From Caulobacter sp. D5 (GTDB lineage: Bacteria > Pseudomonadota > Alphaproteobacteria > Caulobacterales > Caulobacteraceae), in the NCBI RefSeq assembly GCF_003185805.1, contig NZ_QHJY01000310.1:1-37245 (forward strand): 37,245 bases of DNA. Reading direction: 5' to 3'. The notes under the pieces are model-generated. The model did not search any database. It was not told the origin of the DNA and saw only the letters and a program-made list of their open reading frames with translations. The stretch's first letter is position 1. Every line of letters begins with the position of its first letter. The translations under genes were made by a program, and so were the position numbers. Below, piece by piece: positions 7,681 to 16,877 of this stretch.

Positions 7681-8979
7681 TTATTTCTTCGCCAGGTAAT
7701 CCAGCGCCATGAACACCTCGGCCTTCACGCCGGTCTCCAGCACCGCCTCGTCGATGTCGAAATAGGGCGAGTGGTTGGCGGGGGCGCCGGCGGCGGGGAC
7801 GTCGGCCTTGCGGCCGCCGAGCTGGACGAACACGGCCGGGACCTTCTGGCCGTAGAGGGAGAAGTCCTCGGCGCCGGTGACCAGGGCGGCCTGGTCGTCG
7901 ACCTTGCCCGGCGAGGCCTTCTCCAGCGGACCCTTGACCCACTTCGACAGGGCCGCGTCGTTCCAGGTGACCGGATAGGGCTGGGTGAACACCGCCTCGG
8001 CCTTGGCGCCATAGCGGTCGCCGATGGCGGCCACGGCCTTCTGGGTCTTGGCGATCACCTCGGCCTTACGCTCGGGCGTGAAGGTGCGCAGGGTGCCGCT
8101 CATCACCAGGTCTTCGGGGATGATGTTGTTGCGCACGCCCATGTTGATGGTGGCGATGGTCAGGACGGTCGGCGAGGTTCCGACGTCGATCTGGCGGGCG
8201 GCGATCTGGTTCAGGGCCTGGACGATGTCGGCCGAGACGCTGGCCATGTCGATGCCCGCCCAGGGCCGCGCGCCGTGGGTCTGCTTGCCCTTGACCGTTA
8301 TGGTGAGGCGATCGGCGCCGGCGTAGAAGCCTTCGGGGCGATAGTTCAGGGCGTTGGCGTCGCCGGGGCCGATATGGACGCCGAAGATGGCGTCGACCTT
8401 CGGGTTGTCGAGCGCGCCGTCGGCGATCATCAGCTTGGCGCCGCCCTCGTCGCCGGCCTGGGGACCTTCCTCGGCCGGCTGGAAGATGAACACCACCGTG
8501 CCGGCGATGTCGGCTTTCATGCCGGCCAGCACCGTGGCCGCGCCCAGCAGCATGGCCACGTGGGTGTCGTGGCCGCAGGCGTGCATGACGGGAACGGTCT
8601 TGCCTTCCCAGGTAGCGGTGGCCTTGGAGGCGAACGGCAGGCCGGTCTTTTCCAGCACCGGCAGGGCGTCCATGTCGGCGCGCAGAGCCACGACCTTGCC
8701 GGGCTTCCCGCCCTTCAGCACGCCGACCACGCCGGTCTTGCCGACGCCCTCGCGGACCTCAAGGCCCAGGACCTTCAGCTCCTTGGCCACCAGGGCGGCG
8801 GTGCGGACCTCCTGGTTGCCCAGTTCGGGATGCTCGTGCACGTCGCGCCGCCAGGCCACGACCTGTGGCTGGACCGCCTTGGCCGCCGCCTCGACCTTGG
8901 CGTTGGAGGGGGCCGCGAGTGCGGGACTGGCCGCCATGATCGCCAGGGCCAGAACCGAAACCGTCGTGCGCACGCCCAT
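7681..8979 (-). CDS. Secreted M20-family metallo-amidohydrolase
   Basis: This 432-residue protein has a signal peptide (cleavage probably after ALA at about 22), so it acts in the periplasm or outside. It carries the M20D (IAA-amino acid hydrolase, hippuricase, AbgA-like) motifs: RRDVHEHPEL near 44, ALRADMDALP near 100, HACGHDTHVAMLLGAA with a metal-binding Cys/His pair, and QPAEEGP with the catalytic and metal-binding Glu residues. A dimerisation-domain segment with GxRPWAGIDM follows. It should hydrolyse an N-acyl amino acid or small peptide; the substrate is unknown. It is complete, with stop inside the last bases of a REP-like repeat. Confidence 0.9.
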   Translation of the reverse strand: MGVRTTVSVLALAIMAASPALAAPSNAKVEAAAKAVQPQVVAWRRDVHEHPELGNQEVRTAALVAKELKVLGLEVREGVGKTGVVGVLKGGKPGKVVALRADMDALPVLEKTGLPFASKATATWEGKTVPVMHACGHDTHVAMLLGAATVLAGMKADIAGTVVFIFQPAEEGPQAGDEGGAKLMIADGALDNPKVDAIFGVHIGPGDANALNYRPEGFYAGADRLTITVKGKQTHGARPWAGIDMASVSADIVQALNQIAARQIDVGTSPTVLTIATINMGVRNNIIPEDLVMSGTLRTFTPERKAEVIAKTQKAVAAIGDRYGAKAEAVFTQPYPVTWNDAALSKWVKGPLEKASPGKVDDQAALVTGAEDFSLYGQKVPAVFVQLGGRKADVPAAGAPANHSPYFDIDEAVLETGVKAEVFMALDYLAKK

Positions 8980-9100
8980 ACCCGACTCCTAGAGAAGACT
9001 TTGCGGGCGAGCTTGGCGGTTCCTAGGGCCGGGTCAAGGCCGGCCATGCTTTCCCTAAGGAACGGCTTTGCAGAAGCGTCACGGAGACTAAGCTTCGTCC

Positions 9101-9820
9101 ATGACCGAGCCTGCTTTCGACTCCAAGGATGATGGCGAGGCGCTGGATCCGAGTTCCGGCGTCATCCGCCCCCGCCACGCCGCCACCGTGATCGTGGTGC
9201 GAGACGACGGCCCTGCGCCGCGCGTGCTGATGGGCCGGCGCAATCGCGGCCACGCCTTCATGGCCAGCAAGTGGGTGTTTCCAGGCGGCCGCGTCGATCG
9301 CGGCGACTTCGACGCCCCCTCGGCCAGCGAGCTTTCTCCGGAGGTGGCCGAGCGCCTGGCCAGGCATCCCAGGCACGCCTCCCCCGCCCGCCTGGCCCGC
9401 GCCCTGGCGCTGGCCGCCGTGCGCGAGACCTTCGAGGAGACGGGCCTGCTGCTGGCCAAGGCCGCCCCGCCGCGCCCCGGGGCCGGGGCCTGGCGGCCGT
9501 TCCTGGCCCAGGGCGCCCTGCCCGACCTGGCGCCGCTGAGCTTCGTGGCGCGGGCCATCACCCCGCCCTATCGCCCCCGCCGCTTCGACGCCCGCTTTTT
9601 CATGGCCCCGGCCAGCGCCCTCCTGAGCCTGGAGCGCCAGCCCGACTGCGGCGAGCTGGACGAGATCGCCTGGGTCAGCTTCGACGAGACCCGCGACCTT
9701 GATCTGCCCAGCATCACCCGCATGGTGCTGCGCGAGACCGACCAGCAGATGAAGGACCCCGGCCGCCCGGCGCCGTTCATGCGCTTCCTGCGCGGCAATG
9801 CGGTGATGACGGAACTCTGA
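9101..9820 (+). CDS. NUDIX hydrolase
   Basis: The 239-residue protein contains the NUDIX box, seen as AAVRETFEETGLLL near residues 105-118, preceded by FPGGRVDRGD, which gives the Gly that begins the box. The loop between them is long (around 30 residues), as in the RppH-unlike CoA/ADP-sugar-type group with an N-terminal RHAATVIVVRD strand. The enzyme should cleave a nucleoside diphosphate linked to another group using Mg2+; which one cannot be told. No signal peptide. Two bases separate its stop from the next gene, so they are likely co-transcribed. Confidence 0.85.
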   Translation: MTEPAFDSKDDGEALDPSSGVIRPRHAATVIVVRDDGPAPRVLMGRRNRGHAFMASKWVFPGGRVDRGDFDAPSASELSPEVAERLARHPRHASPARLARALALAAVRETFEETGLLLAKAAPPRPGAGAWRPFLAQGALPDLAPLSFVARAITPPYRPRRFDARFFMAPASALLSLERQPDCGELDEIAWVSFDETRDLDLPSITRMVLRETDQQMKDPGRPAPFMRFLRGNAVMTEL

Positions 9821-9822
9821 CC

Positions 9823-10257
9823 ATGCTCGCCCTCCTCCTCGCCCTGCAGACCGCCCCCATCGACCAGGCCGCCTTCCTGGCCGGCTGCTGGAAGCAGGAC
9901 CTGGCCAACGGCGTCGTCGAGGAGCAGTGGCTCGCGCCCGGCGGCGGGATGATGCTGGGCATGAGCCGCACGGTGCGCGACGGCATGGCCCGAGGCTGGG
10001 AGTTCACCCGAATCCAGGAGGCCGACGGACGACTCACCTTCGTCGCCCTGCCCTCCGGCCAGGCCGAAGGCGCCTTTCCGTTGAAGAGCGCAGGTCCCGG
10101 CGAGTTGGTCTTCGAAAACCTCGCCCACGACTTTCCGCAGCGGGTGATCTATCGCAGCCAAGGCCCGGACGGGCTTCTGGGCCGGATCGAGGGGGAAATC
10201 GACGGCAAGCCGCGGTCGGTGGATTTCCCTTACAAGCGATGCGCAGCCGGCAATTGA
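9823..10257 (+). CDS. DUF6265-like small secreted protein
   Basis: The 144-residue protein begins with a short hydrophobic stretch (LALLLALQTAP), perhaps a minimal signal peptide, then FLAGCWKQD, EEQWLAPGGGMMLGMSRTV, FTRIQ and ENLAHDFPQRVIYR. These are the recurrent motifs of the DUF6265 family, which resembles a lipocalin-like beta-barrel. No function is established for the family. It starts two bases after the NUDIX stop. GGGMMLG and FPQRVIY make the family call fairly safe, the name less so. Confidence 0.7.
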   Translation: MLALLLALQTAPIDQAAFLAGCWKQDLANGVVEEQWLAPGGGMMLGMSRTVRDGMARGWEFTRIQEADGRLTFVALPSGQAEGAFPLKSAGPGELVFENLAHDFPQRVIYRSQGPDGLLGRIEGEIDGKPRSVDFPYKRCAAGN

Positions 10258-10281
10258 CTTTGCCCCGTTCATGAGTATGTT
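10254..10281 (+). promoter_or_regulatory. Probable rpmG promoter
   Basis: TTGACT at 10254-10259 and TATGTT at 10276-10281, 16 bases apart, form a good sigma-70-type promoter. The -35 overlaps the stop codon of the preceding gene. The leader to rpmG would be about 50 bases. Confidence 0.55.
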
Positions 10282-10338
10282 CCGCGCCTCTCATTTCGAC
10301 CGCGCGGGGACCTGCGCGATTACCGCAGGGATTCGACC

Positions 10339-10506
10339 ATGGCCAAACCGGCTTCGATCAAGATCCGCCTGAACTCGACGGCGGACACCGGCTTCTTCTA
10401 CGTCACCAAGAAGAACGCCCGCACCAAGACCGAGAAGATGGTGCTGAAGAAGTACGACCCGGTCGTGCGCAAGCACGTCGAATTCCGCGAAGGCAAGATC
10501 AAGTAA
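10339..10506 (+). CDS. rpmG: 50S ribosomal protein L33
   Basis: The 55-residue basic protein reads as L33 of the large ribosomal subunit: [19 protein letters not shown] then [23 protein letters not shown]. It has no CxxC pairs, so it is the zinc-independent form. It starts with ATG at 10339, behind its own promoter, and is followed by a strong intrinsic terminator. It is therefore a single-gene unit between a hypothetical gene and a lipoprotein gene. Confidence 0.96.
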   Translation: MAKPASIKIRLNSTADTGFFYVTKKNARTKTEKMVLKKYDPVVRKHVEFREGKIK

Positions 10507-10538
10507 GATCGCCTCGTCGCACCGACGAATTTCGAAAA

Positions 10539-10575
10539 CGCCCGGCGGCAACGTCGGGCGTTTTTGTTTTTGGGG
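10539..10575 (+). terminator. Intrinsic terminator after rpmG
   Basis: CGCCCGGCG at 10539-10547 pairs with CGTCGGGCG at 10552-10560 (nine pairs, one of them G-U) around a GCAA tetraloop. It is followed at once by TTTTTGTTTTT and a second similar T-rich run. Position, 32 bases after the rpmG stop, is typical. Confidence 0.92.
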
Positions 10576-10644
10576 TTTTTGTTTTTCCGGGCCAACTCGG
10601 CTAGTGACGCAGTGGGCGCCTGCCCTGGCATAGGATTCCCCCGC

Positions 10645-11406
10645 GTGATCGTTCGCCTCGCCCTCGCCTTCTCGATCCTGGCCGCCGTGCCCGCCTGCTC
10701 GGCGCCGGAGCCGGTCCCGCACACCCAGGGCTACGAGGTCGTCCGCACCTACCCGCACGACCGCCAGGCGTTCACCGAGGGCCTGCTGTTCCGTGACGGC
10801 CAGCTCTACGAGAGCACGGGCCTGGAAGGCCGCTCCTGGGTGCGCCGGGTGTCGCTGGAGACCGGCGCGGTGCAGCAGCAGGCCGACATGGACCCCAAGT
10901 ATTTCGGCGAAGGCATCGTCGACTGGGGCGACAAGCTGGTGCAGCTGACCTGGAAGGACGGCGTCGGCTTCGTGCGCGACCGCGCCACCTTCGCCGTCAA
11001 GTCGACCTTCAACTACACTGGCGAAGGCTGGGCCCTGACCCGCGACGACCGCCGCATCATCATGAGCGACGGCACGAGCGAGCTGCGCTTCCTGGATCCG
11101 GAGACCCTGAAGGAGACCGGCCGGATCAAGGTCACCGAGTTCGGCCAGCCGGTCGACCAGATCAACGAACTGGAATTCATCAAGGGCGAGGTCTGGGCCA
11201 ACCTCTGGCAGACCGACCAGATCATCCGCATCGATCCCAAGACCGGCAACGTGATCGGGCGCCTCGACATGTCGGGCCTGCTGACGCCGCAGGAAGCCGC
11301 CCACGCCGACGTGCTCAACGGCATCGCCTACGACGCCAAGGGCGACCGGATCTTCGTGACCGGAAAGTTCTGGCCGTGGCTGTACGAGATCAAGATCGCG
11401 AAGTAG
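10645..11406 (+). CDS. Glutaminyl-peptide cyclotransferase, lipoprotein
   Basis: This 253-residue protein is a bacterial/plant-type glutaminyl cyclase, a five-bladed beta-propeller that turns N-terminal Gln of peptides into pyroglutamate. Family motifs are FTEGLLFRDGQLYESTG, FGEGIVDWGDKLVQLTWK, INELEFIKGEVWANLWQTD and LNGIAYDAKGDRIFVTGKFWPWLYEI. I chose the GTG at 10645 because the earlier in-frame start lies in the T-rich tail of the rpmG terminator. The new N-terminus has a lipobox (VPAC, Cys at residue 18), so it is probably a lipid-anchored periplasmic enzyme. The propeller is complete. Confidence 0.88.
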   Translation: MIVRLALAFSILAAVPACSAPEPVPHTQGYEVVRTYPHDRQAFTEGLLFRDGQLYESTGLEGRSWVRRVSLETGAVQQQADMDPKYFGEGIVDWGDKLVQLTWKDGVGFVRDRATFAVKSTFNYTGEGWALTRDDRRIIMSDGTSELRFLDPETLKETGRIKVTEFGQPVDQINELEFIKGEVWANLWQTDQIIRIDPKTGNVIGRLDMSGLLTPQEAAHADVLNGIAYDAKGDRIFVTGKFWPWLYEIKIAK

Positions 11407-11433
11407 GCCCGCCTCTCCTCTCGGAGAGGGAAA

Positions 11434-12798
<1,365 letters not shown>

Positions 12799-12804
12799 GG
12801 CCTG

Positions 12805-13173
12805 TTACCTCTCCAGCAGTCGGCGAATGGTGTCGAGGAAGTGCGTCACCGAGATGGGCTTCGAGATGTAAGCCTCGCAGCCGCCCTCACGAATCCGTTC
12901 CTCGTCGCCCTTCATCGCAAATGCCGTAACGGCGACGACTGGGATATGTGACAGATCGTCGTCCTCCTTGAGCCACTTGGTCACTTCCAGGCCCGAAATC
13001 TCGGGCAACTGGATGTCCATGAGGATCAAATTGGGGCGATGCTCACGGGCGATCGACAACGCCTGCAGGCCCTCACGGGTCTGCAGGGTCTCATAGCCCT
13101 GGGCTTCGAGCAGATCATGAAAGAGCTTCATGTTCAGCTCGTTATCCTCGACGATGAGGACCTTCTTCGTCAT
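12805..13173 (-). CDS. divK: Single-domain response regulator DivK
   Basis: DivK is the essential cell-cycle response regulator that, when phosphorylated by DivJ, activates PleC kinase and DivL-CckA inhibition, lowering CtrA activity. The protein is a lone receiver domain: acidic residues EDN at 9-11, phospho-acceptor D53 ([13 protein letters not shown]), T83 in VVAVTAFAM and K105 in SKPIS. I take the ATG at 13173 (122 residues), beginning [14 protein letters not shown] as in known DivK, instead of the start 15 bases upstream. Its C-terminus ends RRLLER, slightly shorter than I recall for the C. crescentus protein. PleD follows at once. Confidence 0.95.
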   Translation of the reverse strand: MTKKVLIVEDNELNMKLFHDLLEAQGYETLQTREGLQALSIAREHRPNLILMDIQLPEISGLEVTKWLKEDDDLSHIPVVAVTAFAMKGDEERIREGGCEAYISKPISVTHFLDTIRRLLER

Positions 13174-13295
13174 CCTGACCCCGACCATACGGTCCGTGGC
13201 GACACGTGAGGGATTCGCGCCGCTTCTTCATCCTCAGATCGCACGAATATCCTTAAGCCCGCGCTAATCGCGTTTCCAACGCCCGATTGCAGAAC
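13174..13295. promoter_or_regulatory. Divergent divK / HAD-gene promoter region with CtrA-like site
   Basis: The CtrA consensus is TTAA, seven bases, TTAA. At 13253-13267 the sequence is TTAA-GCCCGCG-CTAA, seven of eight bases matching, about 80 bp before the divK start. A GATTC (GANTC, the CcrM methylation site) lies at 13212-13216. Both fit known control of divK by the CtrA circuit, but this is a single near-match and a five-base motif. Confidence 0.45.
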
Positions 13296-13952
13296 ATGGA
13301 CCCCTGCTCCCTAGACCTTAAGGCCTGCACGCTCGATACGCACCGTCCGCTCGTCATCGTGGATGTCGACGAGGTGCTGGCCCAGTTCATGGCCGGCTTC
13401 GGCGCGTTCATCGGCCGGCACGGCTTCGAACTGCGCGTCGACCGCTTCGCCCTGTTCCAGAACATCTATCGCCCCGGCGAGACCGAGCACCTAGACCTGA
13501 TCGCCGGCCGGGCCCTGTTCGACGACTTCTTCCGCGACGGCGGCGAGGACCTCGAGCCCGCCGACGGCGCGGCCGACGCCCTGGCCGACCTGTCGCTGGA
13601 CGCCAATGTGGTGATCCTGACCAACGCCCCCGAGCACGGCCGCCAGACCCGGGCCAAGTGGCTGAAGACTCACGGCTTCGACTATCCGCTGGTGATCAAT
13701 TCGGGCCCCAAGGGTCCGTCGGCCGCGCAGTTGGCCGGACGGGTCGAGGCCCCGGCGGTGTTCATCGACGACCTGCTGCCGCAACTCGAATCGGTGGCCA
13801 CAAGCGCCCCCTCGGTCAGCCGCTTCCAGATGGTCGCCGACAAGCGCCTGCGTCCGCTGGCCCCCAGCGCTCCCGACCGTCACGCCCGCATCGACCTGTG
13901 GCCAGACCTGAAGGTCGCCATCCGCGAGGCGCTGGCGCTCGAAGGCCGATGA
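13296..13952 (+). CDS. HAD-like hydrolase-fold protein
   Basis: The 218-residue protein (from ATG 13296; a TTG at 13287 is also in frame) has the HAD pattern: motif I LVIVDVDEVL with D23 and D25, motif II ILTNAPEH, and motif IV FIDDLLPQ. The motif I second Asp is followed by Glu-Val rather than the usual Gly-Thr, common among 5'-nucleotidase-like HADs. It should be a cytosolic phosphatase or a relative; substrate unknown. It is divergent from divK and its TGA overlaps the dinB ATG (ATGA), implying coupled translation with a DNA polymerase gene. Confidence 0.8.
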   Translation: MDPCSLDLKACTLDTHRPLVIVDVDEVLAQFMAGFGAFIGRHGFELRVDRFALFQNIYRPGETEHLDLIAGRALFDDFFRDGGEDLEPADGAADALADLSLDANVVILTNAPEHGRQTRAKWLKTHGFDYPLVINSGPKGPSAAQLAGRVEAPAVFIDDLLPQLESVATSAPSVSRFQMVADKRLRPLAPSAPDRHARIDLWPDLKVAIREALALEGR

Positions 13953-15205
13953 AAGCTCTTTGCCGCGATTGTCTGTGGACCGGCGAGCGCAAGGCGCCGC
14001 GCTGTCCGTCGTGCGGCTCGCCGCGCACGGTCTTCCACGACGAGCTTGGCCAGCTGTCGATGGCCCACCTGGACTGCGACGCCTTCTACGCCTCGGTGGA
14101 GAAGCGCGACGATCCGTCGCTGCGCGACAAGCCGGTGATCGTCGGCGGCGGCAAGCGCGGCGTCGTGACCACGGCCTGCTACATCGCCCGGATGAGCGGC
14201 GCGCGCTCGGCCATGCCGATGTACAAGGCGCTGCAGCTGTGCCCCGACGCGGTCGTGGTGAAGCCCAACTTCGCCAAGTACAAGCACGAGAGCGCGCTGA
14301 TCATGGCCCGCCTCTCCAACCTGACGCCGCTGGTCCAGCCGCTGTCGCTGGACGAGGCCTGGATCGACCTGTCCGGCACCGAGCGCCTGCATGGCGCGCC
14401 GCCGGCGGTGATGCTGGCCAAGGTGCAGAGGGAGATCGAGGCCGAGCAGAACCTGACGGTCTCGGTCGGCCTGGCCCCCAACAAGTTCCTGGCCAAGATC
14501 GCTTCGGAGCTGGACAAGCCGCGCGGCTTTTCGGCGATCGGCGCGGCCGAGGCGGTGGCGTTCCTGGCGTCCAAGCCGGTGTCGATCCTGCCGGGCGTTG
14601 GTCCCGCCACCGTGACCAGCCTGGCCGGACTTGGCCTGCGCACGGTCGGCGACATCGCCAATGCGGACCTCAAGATGCTGGCCAAGGAGCTGGGCGCGGG
14701 CGGGCTGCGGCTGCACCGCCTGGCCCACGGCGAGGACGCCCGCGCCGTCGATCCCGACAGCGTGCGCAAGACGATCAGCGCCGAGACCACCTTCAACGAC
14801 GACCTCTTCCGCCGCGAGGAGCTGGAGGACCAGCTCTGGCCCCTGTGCGAGAAGGTGGCCCGCCAGGCGCGCCGCGAGGCAGTGGCCGGCCGGGTGGCGA
14901 CGCTGAAGCTGCGCACCCCCGACTTCAAGATCCACACCCGCCGCCGCACCCTGCCCGTCCCCACCCAGACGGCCCAGACTCTGTTCCAGGTGGCGCGCGA
15001 ACTGCTGGCCGCCGAGCCGGCGGGCCGCTCCTATCGCCTGATCGGGGCGGGCCTGACCGAGTTCGTCCCCGCCGCCGGCGCGGCCGACGACTTCTTCGCC
15101 GGCGACGAGCGCCGGGCCCTGAAGAGCGAGACCGCCATCGACGCCCTGCGCGGCAAGTTCGGCCTGGGCGCCGTCGTCACCGGCCGGGCGCTGAAGAACC
15201 GCTAG
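13949..15205 (+). CDS. dinB: DNA polymerase IV (Y-family) with N-terminal zinc ribbon
   Basis: This 418-residue Y-family polymerase performs translesion synthesis past damaged bases. The palm motifs are HLDCDAFYASVE (Asp42) and SLDEAWIDL (Asp135-Glu136, the metal-binding pair), followed by a helix-hairpin-helix segment KPVSILPGVGPATVTSLAGLG. Ahead of the catalytic domain lies C5-x2-C8-x10-C19-x2-C22, a small zinc-ribbon-like knuckle lacking in the E. coli enzyme. The start is the ATG at 13949 overlapping the HAD gene stop. No LexA box of the GTTC-N7-GTTC type was seen close upstream. The TAG stop overlaps the stop of the opposing LysR gene. Confidence 0.93.
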   Translation: MKALCRDCLWTGERKAPRCPSCGSPRTVFHDELGQLSMAHLDCDAFYASVEKRDDPSLRDKPVIVGGGKRGVVTTACYIARMSGARSAMPMYKALQLCPDAVVVKPNFAKYKHESALIMARLSNLTPLVQPLSLDEAWIDLSGTERLHGAPPAVMLAKVQREIEAEQNLTVSVGLAPNKFLAKIASELDKPRGFSAIGAAEAVAFLASKPVSILPGVGPATVTSLAGLGLRTVGDIANADLKMLAKELGAGGLRLHRLAHGEDARAVDPDSVRKTISAETTFNDDLFRREELEDQLWPLCEKVARQARREAVAGRVATLKLRTPDFKIHTRRRTLPVPTQTAQTLFQVARELLAAEPAGRSYRLIGAGLTEFVPAAGAADDFFAGDERRALKSETAIDALRGKFGLGAVVTGRALKNR

Positions 15206-16098
15206 ACGCCCGTCAGCGCCTCCCCCGCCGTCGTTCGCACCGCCAGGGTCAGTTGGTCGAGCAGCCGCGCGGACAGCCGCGTGCGTTGCCAGTACAGCGC
15301 GACGGCGATGGACCGCTTGGGCGGCAACTCCACGAGGCGTCCGGCCTCCAGATGCGGCTTGGCGAGAACACGCGGCGTCATCGCCCAGCCGAGGCCGGCC
15401 AGGTTCATGTCCAGCATGCCTTGGGTGGCCGGGGTGAAGTGGACCGGGCCGGCGGGCTTCACGCCCAGCGCCTCCTGCGCCCAGCGGGCCTGCAGGCCGT
15501 CGCGGCGGTCGAAGCGCAGCATCGGGGCCGCGCCCAGGCTCTCGCCGTCCACCCCGCCCGCGAAGAACCGGGCGACGAAGTCGGGGCTGGCGGTGGCCAC
15601 ATAGTCGATCGCGCCCAGCGGATAGGTGCGGCAGCCCTGGACCGGCGCGGGATCGGCGGTGACGGCCGCCAGCACCTGGCCGTCGCGCAGGCGCTCGGCG
15701 GTGTGGGCCTCGTCGTCCATAACGAGGTCCAGCATGGCCCCGGTCTGCGCCGCGAACCGGGCGGCGGCCTGGGGAAACCAGGTGCTGACGCTGTCGGCGT
15801 TGACGGCGATCCGCAGCACGGCCCGACCGGCGTCGGGGGCGGCCAGGCGCGGCAGGTCGGCGACGAGGTCGCTTTCCAGCAGGCGCACCTGCTCGACATG
15901 GGCGCACAGCCTGGCGCCGACGGCGGTTGGCCGACACGGCTGGCCGCGGGTCAGCAGCACCGCGCCCAGGCGCTCCTCCAGCCCCTTCACCCGCTGGGAG
16001 ACCGCCGACGGCGTGACGCCCAGCACCATCGCGGCCTTGTCGAAGGCGCCTTCGCGGGCCACCGCCGCCAGGGCGGCCAGGGACGCATAGTCCAACAT
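15202..16098 (-). CDS. argP: LysR-family regulator, ArgP/LysG type
   Basis: The 298-residue protein has an N-terminal winged helix-turn-helix (residues about 3-60, AFDKAAMVLGVTPSAVSQRVKGLEERLG) and a C-terminal effector-binding domain. LRIAVNADSVSTWF and VMDDEAHTAERLRDG are characteristic of ArgP (IciA) and LysG, which sense arginine or lysine and activate the exporter gene next door. That gene, a LysE-type exporter, is divergently transcribed from here, which is the family's textbook arrangement. Its stop codon (TAG on the minus strand at 15202-15204) interlocks with that of dinB. Confidence 0.9.
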   Translation of the reverse strand: MLDYASLAALAAVAREGAFDKAAMVLGVTPSAVSQRVKGLEERLGAVLLTRGQPCRPTAVGARLCAHVEQVRLLESDLVADLPRLAAPDAGRAVLRIAVNADSVSTWFPQAAARFAAQTGAMLDLVMDDEAHTAERLRDGQVLAAVTADPAPVQGCRTYPLGAIDYVATASPDFVARFFAGGVDGESLGAAPMLRFDRRDGLQARWAQEALGVKPAGPVHFTPATQGMLDMNLAGLGWAMTPRVLAKPHLEAGRLVELPPKRSIAVALYWQRTRLSARLLDQLTLAVRTTAGEALTGV

Positions 16099-16166
16099 TA
16101 GCCAACCTAAATTCGATTTAGCATCCTTAGTTAGACTACAGCGACGCCGGCCGGCATCAAGCCGCC
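16099..16166. promoter_or_regulatory. ArgP-type operator in divergent promoter
   Basis: CTAAATTCGATTTAG at 16107-16121 is a perfect inverted repeat with a three-base centre. It contains T-N11-A (16108-16120), the LysR-regulator signature. A second half-like segment, CTTAGTTAG, follows at 16126-16134. The site lies between argP and the exporter, where ArgP would bind. Confidence 0.7.
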
Positions 16167-16793
16167 ATGACCAGCGCTCTTTTCCCCGCCTTCATCAAGG
16201 GCTTCGCCCTCTCCGCCGGCCTTATCGTCGCCATCGGGGCGCAGAACATGTTCGTGCTGCGCCAGGGGCTGAAGCGCGAGCACGTGCTGCCGATCGTGCT
16301 GTTCTGCGCCCTGGCCGACGCCAGCCTGATCGTGGCCGGGGTCAGCGGCCTTGGCCAGGTGCTGGCCCTGGTTCCCGCGCTGTCGCTGATCCTCAGCCTG
16401 GGCGGGGCTGCGTTCCTGGCCTGGTCCGGGGTGAGCGCCCTGCGCCGCGCCGCCAGCCCGGCCGCCCTGGTGGTCGCCGACCAAGCGGGCCTGACGCTAG
16501 GCGCCGCCCTGGCCGGGACGGCCGCCTTCACCTTCCTGAACCCGCACGTCTACATCGACACCGTCATGCTGATGGGGGCGGTGGGGGCCAGCCTGCCGAC
16601 GGGCGAGCGGCCGCTGTTCATGGCCGGCGCGGCCCTGGCCAGCCTGGCGTGGTTCTCGGGGCTGGGCTTCGGCGCCCGCTTCCTGACGCCGCTGTTCGCC
16701 CGGCCCGCGGCCTGGCGCGTGCTCGACCTCGGCATCGGCATGGTGATGCTGGCCCTGGCGGCTAGCCTGCTTGTCGGCGCGGCCGCCGCCTGA
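16167..16793 (+). CDS. argO: LysE/ArgO-type amino-acid exporter
   Basis: The 208-residue inner-membrane protein has about six hydrophobic segments and the LysE-family opening SAGLIVAIGAQNMFVLRQGLKREHVLP, where GAQN-x-FVLRQG is conserved in ArgO and LysE. Other family signatures are LADASLI and AFTFLNPHVYIDTVML. It exports basic amino acids (arginine or lysine, or toxic analogues) and is expected to be induced by the neighbouring ArgP. The operator and divergent layout support this, but which amino acid it exports in this organism is unproven. Confidence 0.92.
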   Translation: MTSALFPAFIKGFALSAGLIVAIGAQNMFVLRQGLKREHVLPIVLFCALADASLIVAGVSGLGQVLALVPALSLILSLGGAAFLAWSGVSALRRAASPAALVVADQAGLTLGAALAGTAAFTFLNPHVYIDTVMLMGAVGASLPTGERPLFMAGAALASLAWFSGLGFGARFLTPLFARPAAWRVLDLGIGMVMLALAASLLVGAAAA

Positions 16794-16806
16794 TCGACTT
16801 CAGAGA

Positions 16807-16854
16807 ACTCTGCTTGACAGAGTAACTGATCGACATAACTCTGCACCACAGAGG
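16807..16854 (+). promoter_or_regulatory. Two phased palindromic operators over a promoter
   Basis: ACTCTG-CTTGA-CAGAGT at 16807-16823 is a perfect palindrome; ACTCTG-CACCA-CAGAGG at 16838-16854 repeats it with one mismatch in the last base. Their centres are 31 bp apart, about three helical turns. TTGACA at 16814-16819 lies inside the first and a CATAAC-like -10 just before or in the second, so a bound regulator would block transcription. The likely regulator is the winged-helix protein of the same operon. Confidence 0.7.
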
Positions 16855-16877
16855 GCATGCGCCCCATGGAGGATGTG

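Noticed and set aside
10564-10644. Earlier start of the glutaminyl cyclase
   Set aside because: The extension lies in the rpmG terminator T-run and would destroy the lipoprotein signal that follows.
13880-16105. Long frames spanning dinB and argP on either strand
   Set aside because: They cross two well-defined genes and have shadow-type composition.
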